This document shows positions 34,266-45,234 of a stretch of DNA of 64,000 nt, one piece after another; the first letter of the stretch is position 1; the number at the start of each line of letters is the position of its first letter. The notes beneath the pieces were generated by a model. It ran no database searches and had not been told where the DNA came from. It saw nothing but the letters and a program-made list of their open reading frames with translations. Source of the DNA: Karalla daura (Eukaryota; Chordata; Actinopteri; Chaetodontiformes; Leiognathidae); the NCBI GenBank assembly GCA_029224185.1, contig CM055192.1, positions 19,804,739-19,868,738 of the forward strand, in the 5' to 3' direction. Both the position numbers and the translations under genes were made by a program.

Positions 34266-36410
34266 CGGTCTGATTCCCAACATCGCCTCCCGTCCTCCCC
34301 TCTCTGGAGTCAAGGAGAATGAATAAAACATGTCAAAGTGAATGTTACGTCGGAGCAGTGCCTGTGCAGATATTTCGGCTCAGACATATTCTTGAGACAT
34401 TAATTACTCATCCCTTGTCACAAATATGATTGTTTACTGTTTTCAGAAACTATTGTACCAATTAATTTGCATACACCGTAAATCAGATGCATCACTCGGA
34501 AAGGTGACCGCCCCACTGTAAATCCTGTCGCCAGTGTTTACAGTAAGTATTAGTTTCAGGTGCTGCCTCCCTAGTACAGTGCTGTGCACTTCTGACAAAT
34601 AGAATTTGGGGGGGAAACAACAAAGCACAGCTGTGCTCTGTGTAGCCAATTAAAAGTTTCCCTTCCACCTCTTTGCCTCTCAGTATTGGCTGTTCTTTTC
34701 CAGTTTCTACTCCACTGTGCAAGAAAAAGGATCAAAAGATAGAAGAGGGCGTCCAAAGAGTGGCATCACTGAATTTTTGTAACTAACTCAAATGGCTTGG
34801 CTGTACCTTTTTCTACTGTCGCCCAGTGCAGTCGATCTCCGGTGAGGGAAAAATGACCCTGACCCAGGAGAGCAGGCAGAGACACTAAATGGCAAGGGAT
34901 GGAAAGCCTCTGGAGTGGTGCCATGTTCAGAGCACAGGTTCTGCCAATGGCATCTGAAGTGCTGCCAGTGGGAAACTCGACATTAACGTCTATAGCGGTG
35001 GAAAGAACAACAGCTGCTTATACTGAGTGTTCCTGTGCCAGGGCCCATAGGGAAAAAGGTTGTCAAATGTGATGTGTGTTTCAGAAATTTCCTGAATTTA
35101 TGCGTTTGTGTGGGCTCGTACACGTACATACCTATTGGCTGCTGGTTGCAGAAATAACAGTTTAAATAGTGGCAGTAGATAAGCACCACGGACATGCAGC
35201 ACTGCAGATAAAATGTCTGCATTTAAATGTACAGAAACAACATTACCGTTGCAACCAGTATTACTTGCAAAGTACAAATGGATGTGCATTGCAAATTAAA
35301 ACACCATTTCCATGTTAAAATGGAGCTTATTATGTGGTTCTTAAATGCTTTGGTGTTTTTTTAATCTTGATGAATGCCCTAACCAATATTTACAGAGAGA
35401 TGATGTGATTTATTTTCCAGGAACTTATTCATTCTATCATCTTCTATTCAATAAATAGCATTTTCCTCAGAACAATGCATAACACATTTTCCTCAGAAAT
35501 GTAATTATTGAGCTCCCTTACCTTAAAGATCATTGTATCAGTAAATGTACTTAGATTCCATTAAATTTTGTTGGGCTATAATAGCAAATTAAATGGATAA
35601 AGCAGTGGGTCTGTATATTGAAAGAAGCTATTCTAGGCAAGTTTGATGAAATATAGGACATGCTCCAACCAGGATAAAAAAAAAAAAAACTCCTTTTGGT
35701 AAGACAAACACCCTCAGGGGAAGAGGGGAAATGAAGGTTTAGGTTCAGTTGATGTGAGAGATAGAGAGAGGCACAGTCTGGCCAGCTCTGGTGGTCAGTG
35801 TGAGCCGATGGCAGCGGAGGCTGTTACCGCCCCGAAAAAGCTGCAAAAAAGTCAAGTCATGCAACAACAGCGATGCACTGATATAATCACTCTGCCGGTG
35901 TCGACAAGCTGATAAAACTTCATGCATGGCTTCTCTCTTTCTCAGGAGCGGCCAGGCGGAAAGATATATCTACTCATTATTATGAAAAGCATATGTGAGA
36001 CCACACAGCTGCCAGACTTGGGTACACGGTGGCCCTCAGCAGAGCCACCCACTGTGGAGGATGAGCCAAGATCTCTAGCACCCACTCAGGCACTGACAAA
36101 GATAATAGTCAGTCATTTCCTTTTCTATAGCAGCCGGTGTCGTTTCAGGGCCATCGCGTGCAGCTTCATGGAGTGTAAGACGAGTGAAACAACTGTTGAC
36201 AGTCACTGCGTGAGGTGCTTATCGGCCTTAAGGTAGAGAAAACAAACAAACAAACATCATATGAAAACATGTTAACTCCCAAAGTGATCTTTTACCTTTT
36301 GCCACCATGGCTACTAAAACTAAAATCATAATCTAATATTAGCATTTGTTATGCACACTTCTGGAATCCAGCTCTAGATGGCACTGGAGACCCAGTGGAC
36401 TCTTTTCCCC

Positions 36411-36457
36411 TGTGTGTGTGTGTATTTGAACCGTGTGTGTGTGTGTGTGTGTGTGCG
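36411..36457. repeat. interrupted (GT)n microsatellite
   Basis: Two GT runs separated by ATTTGAACC. Confidence 0.85.
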
Positions 36458-37214
36458 CATGCAAACACGTCTGTGTCTGCATCTGTGTGTTTGCCTCCCA
36501 CATTCAATTATTCATCATTTCCAGTGCAAATATGGTTTGGCTTTTCTATGTCTCTTCTTTTTCTCCCAGTTTTGTTTATTATTTATTACGCTGAGGATCA
36601 CCATGTTTGGGTAGAATAGAAAGCCGGGTAGCAATAATGTCACTGTGTGGGTGTCATAATTATGCTCTGCTACAAACACACAGCTAAAGGTATTGGCTGT
36701 GTGCTGCAGAACCCGGTGCTGCCGAGTCAGACACATTTGTTTGACTCGTGTCTCAGCACTGATAGCCAGCGTCTGCAAACTGCATTATTTCACTAATAAC
36801 TGACAGACACCACTTTCAAATACCATATCGGTCTCCAGCTTGGAACAGATATCTGTCGCTATATCATCTGACATGTCCCCACAGTCTGCCACAGTAACCA
36901 TTCATTTTACCTTCTCCATTCATGTTTTTTTTATATCTATGTTAAATTAATGAGTTGCTCAGCACCCAAGGTAAATACATTTATCGATCATCCCAGGCTG
37001 CCATGGATCTCCGGGGCGCACTCAGCGATTTATGTTGCTTTTCGAACACAACGTGAAAAATGTTATGAATATCATGCAGACTTTAGGAAGGGGGAGGAAC
37101 TAATGGAATCACCTGCAAAAAATATCCTTGCAAGGCACATCAGCACAGGATTTAGAGAGAGAAAATGCAATTAGAAGGGCTATTTTGTTTTCTCTCAGAC
37201 CAAACGATGGATAA

Positions 37215-37482
37215 TTAAATAGTACTATTCCCTCATAGTGAGAAGGTCCTGGGCGTGATGTTGATGCGTGTTCTCCTCATGTCTGCATTGGTTTCCTCCA
37301 GTTTCTTCCCAGAGAATCAAAACATGCATGTTTAAATGGACTGGAGACTCTTTGATGGACTGATGACCTCTGCAAGGTGTATTCTCTGCCTTTGCTGTAT
37401 GAATGGTGGGATGGGCTCCAGAAGACCCCTGTGACACTATTAAGATATAAAGTGGGTAAGAAGATGCATGGATGGACTTTTT
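37215..37482 (-). repeat. teleost interspersed repeat, copy D
   Basis: Reverse-oriented. It has GTGAGAAGGTCCTGGGCGTG, GTTCTCCTCATGTCTGCATT, TTTCCTCCAGTTTCTTCCCA, CATGCATGTTTAAATGGACT, TGATGACCTCTGCAAGGTG and GGGATGGGCTCCAG, ending in GATGCATGGATGGA. Confidence 0.85.
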
Positions 37483-37918
37483 CAGTCTCTATCATTCGTT
37501 GCCCTTCAGTTATTTATGAATGCTGATGTGAATCCATTATAACACATGCGGTTCTGTATTGGAATATAATTTTACGATTCCCTCAGAAGTGAAAATCTGT
37601 CCTCATCACATGTTTATAACGATTAAATATTTGAACTGTTCTGCACATGGCTCCCAACCATAGTGAAAAAGACTGCATAAAGAGAGTTGCTAAATAAAAG
37701 CAGGCTAGCGCAGATGCAAATGTGTCCCATCAGTGACCCCGGCAGCACAGCGCCAGGGATGTGCCATGTATCCTAATACTAATTTGTTGGCTTCCACATA
37801 TCAAGTTCGAGTGAGGCTGAACGAGACAGGACTTACTTCCGACAGTGAAGTAAGTCGCTGTTGTACCGAGCTTGGAGTACTTCCTTTCCATTGCTGCGTC
37901 CTTTTTTTTTTTCTCATA

Positions 37919-37942
37919 ATAAATAAATAAATAAATAAATAA
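37919..37942. repeat. (AAAT)n microsatellite
   Basis: Six tandem AAAT units. Confidence 0.9.
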
Positions 37943-39107
37943 CATTCTACAGCTCCATAAGAAATCTCCTCCCTCCCCAAGTTTTGCAACTCAGGCGGCA
38001 TCGTCAGAGCTAAGAGGCTTTGTGTTTTAGTCTCGCCTGGATTTAATCGTATTTTTAAGGTGGAATTCTTAAAGGCTTGCAGAAACTTGTAACTTGCCAA
38101 TTTAGAGGAAAATCACCAAGTTCTAATGTTAAGACCCTCGCATATTTAGTCTGAAGGTAATTCAAGAGTCTTTCATGCAGTTTCTTGATCTGTGGAGAAG
38201 GTTTTGGGGTAATCACTGAAACTGAAGTTCAGAATGATATATTTGATTACAAAGTATTGCAATTACTTTCTTTTTCATGTTATGCTGTTCAAAATGAGTA
38301 AACTTCTGAGTTTCAGGGCAACTTTTGCTCTTGTGAATTGCTTTTGGTTGTAGCTAGAGATAGTGTTGCCCTTGGATTTTTGAGCATATTTCTGCCCTCG
38401 GGTACAACCTGAGCATGGCTGTAGACTCATTTTTATTTCTATAGCGTTTCTATAATTCACTAGACTAATGTCCCCGTGGTCCAGTTACTCTGGGTCAATT
38501 GCATATTATCAGCACAATGTCATTTCCAGCAACAAAGCCACCCATGCCCATTCCTTTAGATTTGGATTTTGACCTATTCTGAGGTAAAAAGAAGAGGAAA
38601 AAGAAAAAAAAAAACACAGAGAGAAAGTGCTCTTAGCTGCAGTGTAACTAAAAGCATTCTCTTTCTCATAAAGTTTTAGTCTTACTTCAAAGAACTCTTG
38701 AGGTTAACATGAAATACTTTTCGGGAATCCGTCCTCAGGTCACTCGAAAACTGAGTTGTCCCTTCCTGCGCCAATCTTCACACGCTGCACAGGGACACGT
38801 GTGTGAAAGCTGAATCAACTGCCTCAACTTCTTAGGAGATAAGGTGCTGAAGGTGCTAATCTGCCAACTCAAGGCGAGGTAAAGCGGAGCCATTGCCCGA
38901 TTTCTTTTTTTAATTTTATTTTTATCCCTCCTGCAACTCTGATTGCTGGCAGGCAGATACATGACCCAGCTGCAGCCGTGGGGAAGGAGAGAGAGAGGCA
39001 GCGAGGATGGCAACCAGCCAAGGATATGTAAGTCCTCCCTGTTTTCTGGTCATGGTTGGCGTCACTACATGGAGGCTGGAGATAAGATGGGAGCCAGGAT
39101 TTTTGCT

Positions 39108-39335
39108 TAAGACTAAAAGAAGGAGGGATCGAGGGAGAGATAGACTGGAGAAGCAGAAGTAAAAGGGAAAAGGGGGAGGAGACAGGGTGATAAGGGAAGA
39201 AAGACAGACAGATGGAGGGATAGCAAACAAGCTGGGAGGAATAGATTTCGGGGAGAAAGAGGAGATAAAGTGGAGGCATGGGATTGCTGGGATTGGAGAA
39301 GGGAGCAGAGTGAGAGAGAGGGAAAGGAAAAAGCC
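39108..39335. repeat. polypurine-skewed tract
   Basis: About 230 nt dominated by A and G on the plus strand (GGAGG, GAGAGA, AAGGGAAAAGGGGGAGGAG). Pyrimidine-rich DNA on the other strand has few stop codons, so long false ORFs arise there. Confidence 0.75.
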
Positions 39336-39424
39336 AGACCCATACTGCATGTGGGTATTTGAGCATGTGTGTGTGTGTAAGCTGTCTGCTGGCTGAGAGT
39401 TTTGTAAAAGACATGATTTTCACA

Positions 39425-39640
39425 TGGTGACATGGTGGTTTGGTGAAAAGCGCCGTTACCTCACAGCAAGAAGGTTTAAATCCCGGTCAGACCAACAGCT
39501 TTTCGTTGTGGGGTCAGCACATTCTCCCCATGTCTGCATGGATTTTCTCCCTGACAGTCCAACAAACACTCACATTTAACTTTGATGGAGAATGGCCTCT
39601 GGGTGTGAATGTGAATGATGTGTGTGCCCTGTGATCACTG
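39425..39640 (-). repeat. teleost interspersed repeat, copy E, with tRNA-like head
   Basis: The copy that best keeps the leading part: GACATGGTGGTTTGGTGAAA, CCGTTACCTCACAGCAAGAA, GGTTTAAATCCCGGTC. Then CATTCTCCCCATGTCTGCAT, GTGTGAATGTGAATGATGTG. The first words resemble degenerate box A and box B of a tRNA promoter. Confidence 0.8.
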
Positions 39641-41174
39641 CAAAAAAAGGAGGAGTCTAAAGAATCACAAAATCTGATGAAGAAGATGCTTAAAACAAGT
39701 GCAATTTTCTGTCCATGGAGCAAGATAATTTCACCTGATAAGATTTTTCTTGAAATAAGGTTGTTAAAAACACTAATAAGATTAGTGCAAAATTGAACAC
39801 TTAGAATAAGAAATTAACTCTTAAAACAAGGTTTTGGTTTGGTTTTGGTTCTGACAAATGAACTTCTATTGTATCTTGGTAGGGACCAAATGATTTGCAG
39901 TGTTGGACTGGTGAAACAACAGCAGAAACACTGTTTGTACAAAGCAGGTAACGTAATAAATGGTTGGATGATTCTCACACATTCAGATCTACAGTTCATT
40001 GTTGCAGTGCTGCTCTACTTCTCTCACATATAATTTATAAAGTTCCTTTATGTTTGATTTGCAGCTGGGGAAAAATGTTACAAATGACATAATATCATAA
40101 TGTATGTTTAGACTGACATGCTTTTAATATTTACAGTGCTTTAATAAGACTGGACCACACTGCTTTGCAGTCCATATAAAAGCAGAAAAATTACTTAAGT
40201 GTTTTGATGCCTCGTGCCTGCAGAGTGACAGTAGACATTGCGAAGGAGGGGCGAGTTGAATAAAAGGTTGCATTGCTGAGTCACTCTCTCAAAGGAGCGA
40301 TTGGGAAAGAGAATTTCATTGAAGATGAGATGTGGGATCTTACTGCAGAAGCTCCTAGCAAGGCTCTGTGGGTAGGAGAGTTTACTTTGAATCATGCTCA
40401 TTAAAAAATCACGCTCAAAAAAATTCAACCGTTTACTGGAAATTTTTTCGCCCTGCAAATCTCTGCCTTGTGCTTAATATAACGAAACTCCATGCCGATA
40501 GTGCTAATGCCTTGGAGGTAGTGGAGTTACAAAGAGGAGAGCCGCTGCATTGAGGTTTGAAATGTGTCATATCGCTGCCCTGGGAGAGTTCAGCCTGTAT
40601 TAGTGAACAGTGAGTGCTGTCTGCCATAGACAGAAACAAGAGAAAAGAGTTTGTTCCTCCCTGTTATCATAGTTAATGGAGCAGCTCCAGGCTGTACATC
40701 GACATGACAATGCAGATTAGAGTTTCAGCGCTTCGGTCTTGAAGCTTTGGAGGAAAGTTTTTAAAAACCCCACATGAACTTTCCAGGGCCAAAAGAATAA
40801 CACATGAATTCTCAAATTGAGTTTTATTTCCATTTTAGAAGGCGCCTGCTTGAGAGTTAAAAAAACCCCCACCTCTTTACAGTTCTGTTATCAGTTGTGA
40901 CGCGGTTGGTTGTTAAGGCTTGCAGAGAGTGAGAAAACCCACAGACTGTAGTATTTCTGTTGACATCCTTTACTGACACGGTGACATGTGTTACGGTGTT
41001 GACAGGAAAAGTCATTTGCTCCCATCGATCCTCTGTGGGGTTCCAGGCATCTCTAGCGTGCATGTATAAGCCCCAGCAGGAACTCTGTGGGCACCAAAAT
41101 GCATGGAAGATATGTATGCAGTGTAATTGGTGCCTTTTCTCCCAGCATGGTGGATTTAACATGACCTTTGTGCA
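39641..41174. other. noncoding DNA, no gene recognised
   Basis: Unique AT-rich sequence. The stretch 40200-40600 is compositionally even and may contain conserved elements. No exon or long repeat was identified. Confidence 0.5.
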
Positions 41175-41318
41175 ATGGCATTTTCACGGATGGACACAGG
41201 AACCGCACACACGACTGCTGACGTCCCTTATAGCTCCGTGGATGAGATCCTGCAGGACCTCATTGATGGCAACTGCCAGAGGCAATTAAAACATCAAAAT
41301 AATCACTTAATGCAATGA
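41175..41318 (+). CDS. short protein-like ORF (unrecognised, tentative)
   Basis: A 47-codon frame from ATG to TGA. Its start reads MAFSRMDTGT and its middle SVDEILQDLIDGNCQ, an acidic amphipathic helix-like pattern that looks more protein-like than neighbouring random frames. It is below 60 codons. An acceptor-like CCTTTTCTCCCAG ends at 41143, but no good donor follows, so it does not look like an internal exon. The 3' half overlaps AT-rich, enhancer-like sequence (41280-41360). Conserved noncoding DNA or chance is at least as likely as a real gene. Confidence 0.12.
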   Translation: MAFSRMDTGTAHTTADVPYSSVDEILQDLIDGNCQRQLKHQNNHLMQ

Positions 41319-41697
41319 AATCCACTTACTGAAGTGATTTGCCGATCCGCTGCAGCTGATTTCACACTCGTCCATCAACAAGAAATAACCTTACTGTCAC
41401 CTCCCTTAGTGTTGCAATGAAAAGGGTGAACATTCCTATATCTACTGACGCTACCACTGAGCTTTTCAAGGACTTTCACACCCAATCACAATGCTGTTAC
41501 CGTTTAACAATAAACCCATTAAGCTGTTGAATGTCCCCAAAAGGATTTCTTTTGTGCTTTCCGCAACTTTCCCTTTCTGTAGTTGTACCAACTAGAAACA
41601 TTTTGCCAGCACGAAATCGAGGGTGAGATTAAATTTACAAAAATCAATATAGTTGATGGGGGTAAAACACTGAATAAATTGACTTTGCATTGTTTTT
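41319..41697. other. noncoding DNA
   Basis: Nothing recognised apart from AT-rich, possibly conserved sequence at 41319-41370. Confidence 0.5.
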
Positions 41698-41885
41698 ATC
41701 CATCCATTATCTCACCTGCTTCGTACCTTAATGGTGTCACAGGGGTCTGCTGGAGCTTATCCCAGTGTACTTATAGAGGAAGGCAGGGAATACACCTTGA
41801 ACAGGTCACACTCTGAAATCGATCGAGAAGCTTAATTTTGTAGTGTGGAAAGAAACAGGAGGATCCGGAGAAAAAACACAGAAAT
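41698..41885 (+). repeat. teleost interspersed repeat, copy F (truncated)
   Basis: Plus-oriented: ATCCATCCATTATCTCACCT, AATGGTGTCACAGGGGTCTG, CTGGAGCTTATCCCAGTGTA, GGGAATACACCTTGAACAGG, and a worn GTGGAAAGAAACAGGAGGAT end. Confidence 0.8.
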
Positions 41886-43830
41886 TTTCATTTTTTTAAA
41901 AATCTTGATTTCACACAATTTCTACAGTCAGATTTGAAAACAACCAGAAATATCAGCAGGAGGTGGGAGGATGGACCAAATGTGAGCTTTTAATATCCAA
42001 AGCTAATTCTGTAAACAAAAGCAGACCTGCATCAACAATGGATGAACACACACACACCCAGGGAACCAAAAAACAAACTATACGCAGAACTTGAATACAA
42101 ACACTAACGAAGGTCACGAGGAGCCGCTGGGGAAGCAAGAGAGGGGAGTGAAGCTGTTGGTCGAGAACAACATCATGAGCAGGGCAAGGATGATTCCACT
42201 CCAGACGGGTGTGAAAAGGCCAGTGGAAAAACACTGGGATGACTGTCAATTAATCTAAATGTGTCACAAGAGGGAAAGACCATTACAAAATAAAACAGGG
42301 TATCAGACCATCCACACTGACACCATGGCAGAAACTCTGAACTTGTTGCTCAAAGAGAAAATCAGATCACACACTACTGTTCAGAAGTCTGTGGTTGGAC
42401 ACAAACGGTGCTGTTGTCATGTTTTATGATTTTTGCATGACAGTTCAGCACAGATCTACGGTTAGATCATACCCGGAGGCAGGACTGAGCTTCACTGCCA
42501 AGCATCAGTGATGGGTTTGTCATCTCAGCCCTTCCCTCCATCCGCACCTGTCTAGCAGCCCTCCATCATCCTCGCTGCCTCCCACTCTGTAATTGTTGGC
42601 AATGCAGAGTGTCATTAGCAGCCATTGTTATGTCTGAAGAGACATGAATGATATCGGTGTCACACATCTGCAATTGGCAGAATAATATTTTCTGATAAAA
42701 TCAGAATGTTTGTTCAATCTGGCAATTTAGTAGATGATTTAATTGGCCACTGGCTTTAATTGCAAACACACAATATTGACAGTTATGAACATTGCAAGTG
42801 AAGCAATAGTATAATTTCGATGTTAATGTAATCTTCAATGCTGCCTGGTCCTTGCATGCAGTACGTTGTATTGTATCTTAAGAGACAGCTGCAGAGACTG
42901 GAAGGAGTTTTGCTGATGCAAAGGAAAAACAAACAGGGTGTATTCCCGCTGCTTTTAAAATTTACTCCCAAAATAATTAGAGCCTCAACTCTGCATGAGC
43001 ATGGAAGCTTGTTATTCCCATGGTTTTCCAACAGAGTCACTCTGACTTTGTGTACCGTTGTTTACATTCTACTAGCGTGGGACTCACTCTCTTGCATGGA
43101 GGAGGCATCGTGGCCATGTTTTGCGCCATCTGTAACGTAAACCACACGACACTAACATCTGGCCCAGCAACCCGTTTCGGTCATGAGCACCTGCACAGTA
43201 TAATGCAATTCAGCAGTCAGTACTGTGGAAAACACCACCTGAAAACCAACGACGTCTGGAGACAAAACAGCACCACTACTTTTGCATATTTGGCGCTATT
43301 AACACTAAAAACAATTGCTTTATGTATGTAATGGATTGAAAGACAATTCTAATACGTTTTAAGATGTCGGTAAATGTGAAATGAGTCACACAAATTGTCA
43401 TGTGCCGACCAAGTCCAGAATGTCCCTTAACTGTCCAACAGATTTTTAGCCTCTTTCAGCTAATTGTTTTTACTTTTATGACTCACAGTCTCAACTCTCA
43501 TCCGCCCAGCCAAAGTCCTTATAAATCCATTCCACCAAATGGTAGAAAAACCTGTGGCTCGTAAAATCAATGTCCAGAAGCCAAACAGTCAGTTAGTGAA
43601 CACCAAAACAGAACTAGAGATTCAGGCAATTTCAGATATTCATTCAAGCGGTGGCTGGAAACGTGTTTCCAATTTAATGTTAATGACTTAAAAAGTTTAA
43701 AGAGTTTAACTTTAAAGAGTTAAAGAGTTCAAACTGAACTCTGTGTTCAAAGGGTCTGTCTTATATTGTTCATACAATATTCAAGAAAATGTAAATGTGA
43801 GAAAATGAGAAATAAGAAAGAGAAAAAGAA
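41886..43830. other. noncoding DNA, no gene recognised
   Basis: Unique sequence apart from the candidate enhancer at 42590-42785. Short tandem words (TTTAAAGAGTT) appear near 43695-43730. ORFs here (plus 42838-43140, 43020-43331) match nothing known. Confidence 0.55.
42590..42785. promoter_or_regulatory. strong candidate conserved noncoding enhancer
   Basis: About 195 bp of even composition with GTAATTGTTGGC, CATTAGCAGCCATTGTTATG (SOX-like CATTGTT), a GTCTGAAGAGAC palindrome, GCAATTGGCAGAATAATATT, GATGATTTAATTGGCC and GGCTTTAATTGCAAAC. The density of TAAT/CAAT words and absence of repeats is typical of vertebrate developmental enhancers. Confidence 0.35.
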
Positions 43831-44115
43831 AGATTCAAGACTCAATAAGTTTTTATTGTCAATTTAGTTTTTTATCTTCCTACGTACAGAGAAATGAAGG
43901 AATGTTCCTGTTTGATTTGACCCACACTGCTGGTAGTGTTAAAGACAAATATAAGTACAGAAACTATGGAGAATATAAAGGACAATATCAAAGCAATTAA
44001 GTCCTGCAAAAATGTGAAAGCAACCACATTATGCAAGGATATAGTGAATAAATGTCAAGAGCGAATAAAATAGCATTGAAGGTTAAGATATAGAAATAAA
44101 TGATAAAATGATATA
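43831..44115. repeat. degenerate interspersed repeat of the TTTATTGTCA type
   Basis: GACTCAATAAGTTTTTATTG, TCAATTTAG, ACGTACAGAGAAATGAAGGA, ATGTTCCTG and runs of AAATATAAGTACAG resemble a common fish repeat that reads CTTTATTGTCA...ACAGTGAAATGA...CGTTCCTC. Assigned by memory; boundaries are approximate. Confidence 0.45.
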
Positions 44116-45191
44116 TGGTACTGTGGTAGGTCTTAATATTTATATGAAGAAAATGCACATCAAGTTCAAAAACTTCATCACGTCCTCATTCATGTAAAAA
44201 TTTCTACGAATGAAACCACAGAAGTTGGTGAAGTTTCCAGTGAAAAAGCAGTGCACATGCTTTCAATTGTTCCTCAATATTGGATTGTTCCTCTGCTTCC
44301 GGCTGATGTACAGAGTGAGGCTAGGTGATCCAAAGCTTTATCACTTCAGTTTGGGAAGAATTTGCTACGATTCTTTGTTTAGCATGTAACATAAAGACAC
44401 ATGATTGATATGCATGAAAGGGCACCAGAGCAGAGCAGGAGGCAGACAAAAATCCAAAAACATAGGGATTTAATATGACTTTTAAAGTAGCATCTGCAGA
44501 GTATCTGCGGGATACAAAAGAACAAAGCTCCAAAAAATAAATCATACCAAAGGCAAAGTTTATTAAAATATGCCTTTAGTCACAACAAGTGAAAGCCTGT
44601 CTTTTCAATTATTCACCCTAAATACTCCATTCTTTTGGCAGTCAAACTATTTGGAAAGAACTCGAATACCGACAAAATTTAATACCTCATTAAATCGTGA
44701 TTAAGACTTTTTAATACTTTTTAAAGGCCTTAATTTTCCCAAAATTGGTTTATCAACTTTTAACACGCTGATTTGAGGCATTTCAAATGAATCCAATGTT
44801 TCACAGCTTCTACAAACCAAAGACAAATACTCCATTCGACCACCCTAAATCAACTTTAACTCTTCGAAATAGGTTGAGCCAAGATGAAACATCCAACATC
44901 AGTCTTCACTCGTACGCCCCGTCTTTCTCGACTCCTCTCCTCCTACTCCTCTTCCCCCTGCTCCGAATCCCCTGCAGCAGCAGGAGCTCGGCTCGTCACC
45001 TGCTCTGCGGCTGTAGAGTGATACCTGCGCCCGTAGGTCTGGAGTCTGGAGGCCTCCCCGACGCAGAGGTGGAAGTGAGACAGTGCCGTGCAGTTGGAGC
45101 CGGGATCAGTGACTCTGTGACCGTCGACGTGGAGTGAACATCACGGTGTGGGAGCAGATCTCCCCTGTGTCTGGGATCTCTCTGTCCCCAC

Positions 45192-45194
<3 letters not shown>

Positions 45195-45229
<35 letters not shown>
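45195..45229. repeat. (CT)n microsatellite
   Basis: Perfect CT run of about 17 units. Confidence 0.95.

Positions 45230-45234
<5 letters not shown>

Larger units (their letters stand above)
31456..37214. other. noncoding DNA, no gene recognised
   Basis: Unique sequence with several TAAT/GATTA-rich patches (near 32280-32350, 32640-32720, 33400-33450 and 34195-34265), a GA-rich patch near 33715-33750, poly(A) near 35678, and a GT run at 36411-36457. ORFs at 33497-33901 (minus) and 35922-36236 (plus) match no known protein. Confidence 0.55.
37483..39424. other. noncoding DNA with purine-skewed tract
   Basis: No gene recognised. An (AAAT)n run at 37919-37942, a 10-bp-stem hairpin at 37830-37856, poly(A) near 38606, and a long A/G-rich tract at 39108-39335. 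The tract explains the long stop-free Ser/Pro/Leu-rich minus frames over 38869-39433. Confidence 0.6.

Noticed and set aside
38869..39433. Three long minus ORFs rich in Ser, Pro, Leu
   Set aside because: They come from the polypurine-skewed tract at 39108-39335, whose complement lacks stop codons.
39470..39487. Possible tRNA gene (GGTTTAAATCCCGG)
   Set aside because: The box B-like word belongs to repeat copy E; no cloverleaf stems can be formed around it.
44930..45125. GC-rich patch considered as a coding exon on either strand
   Set aside because: No frame gave a recognisable protein and no acceptor/donor pair agreed in phase; kept only as a note in the region entry.
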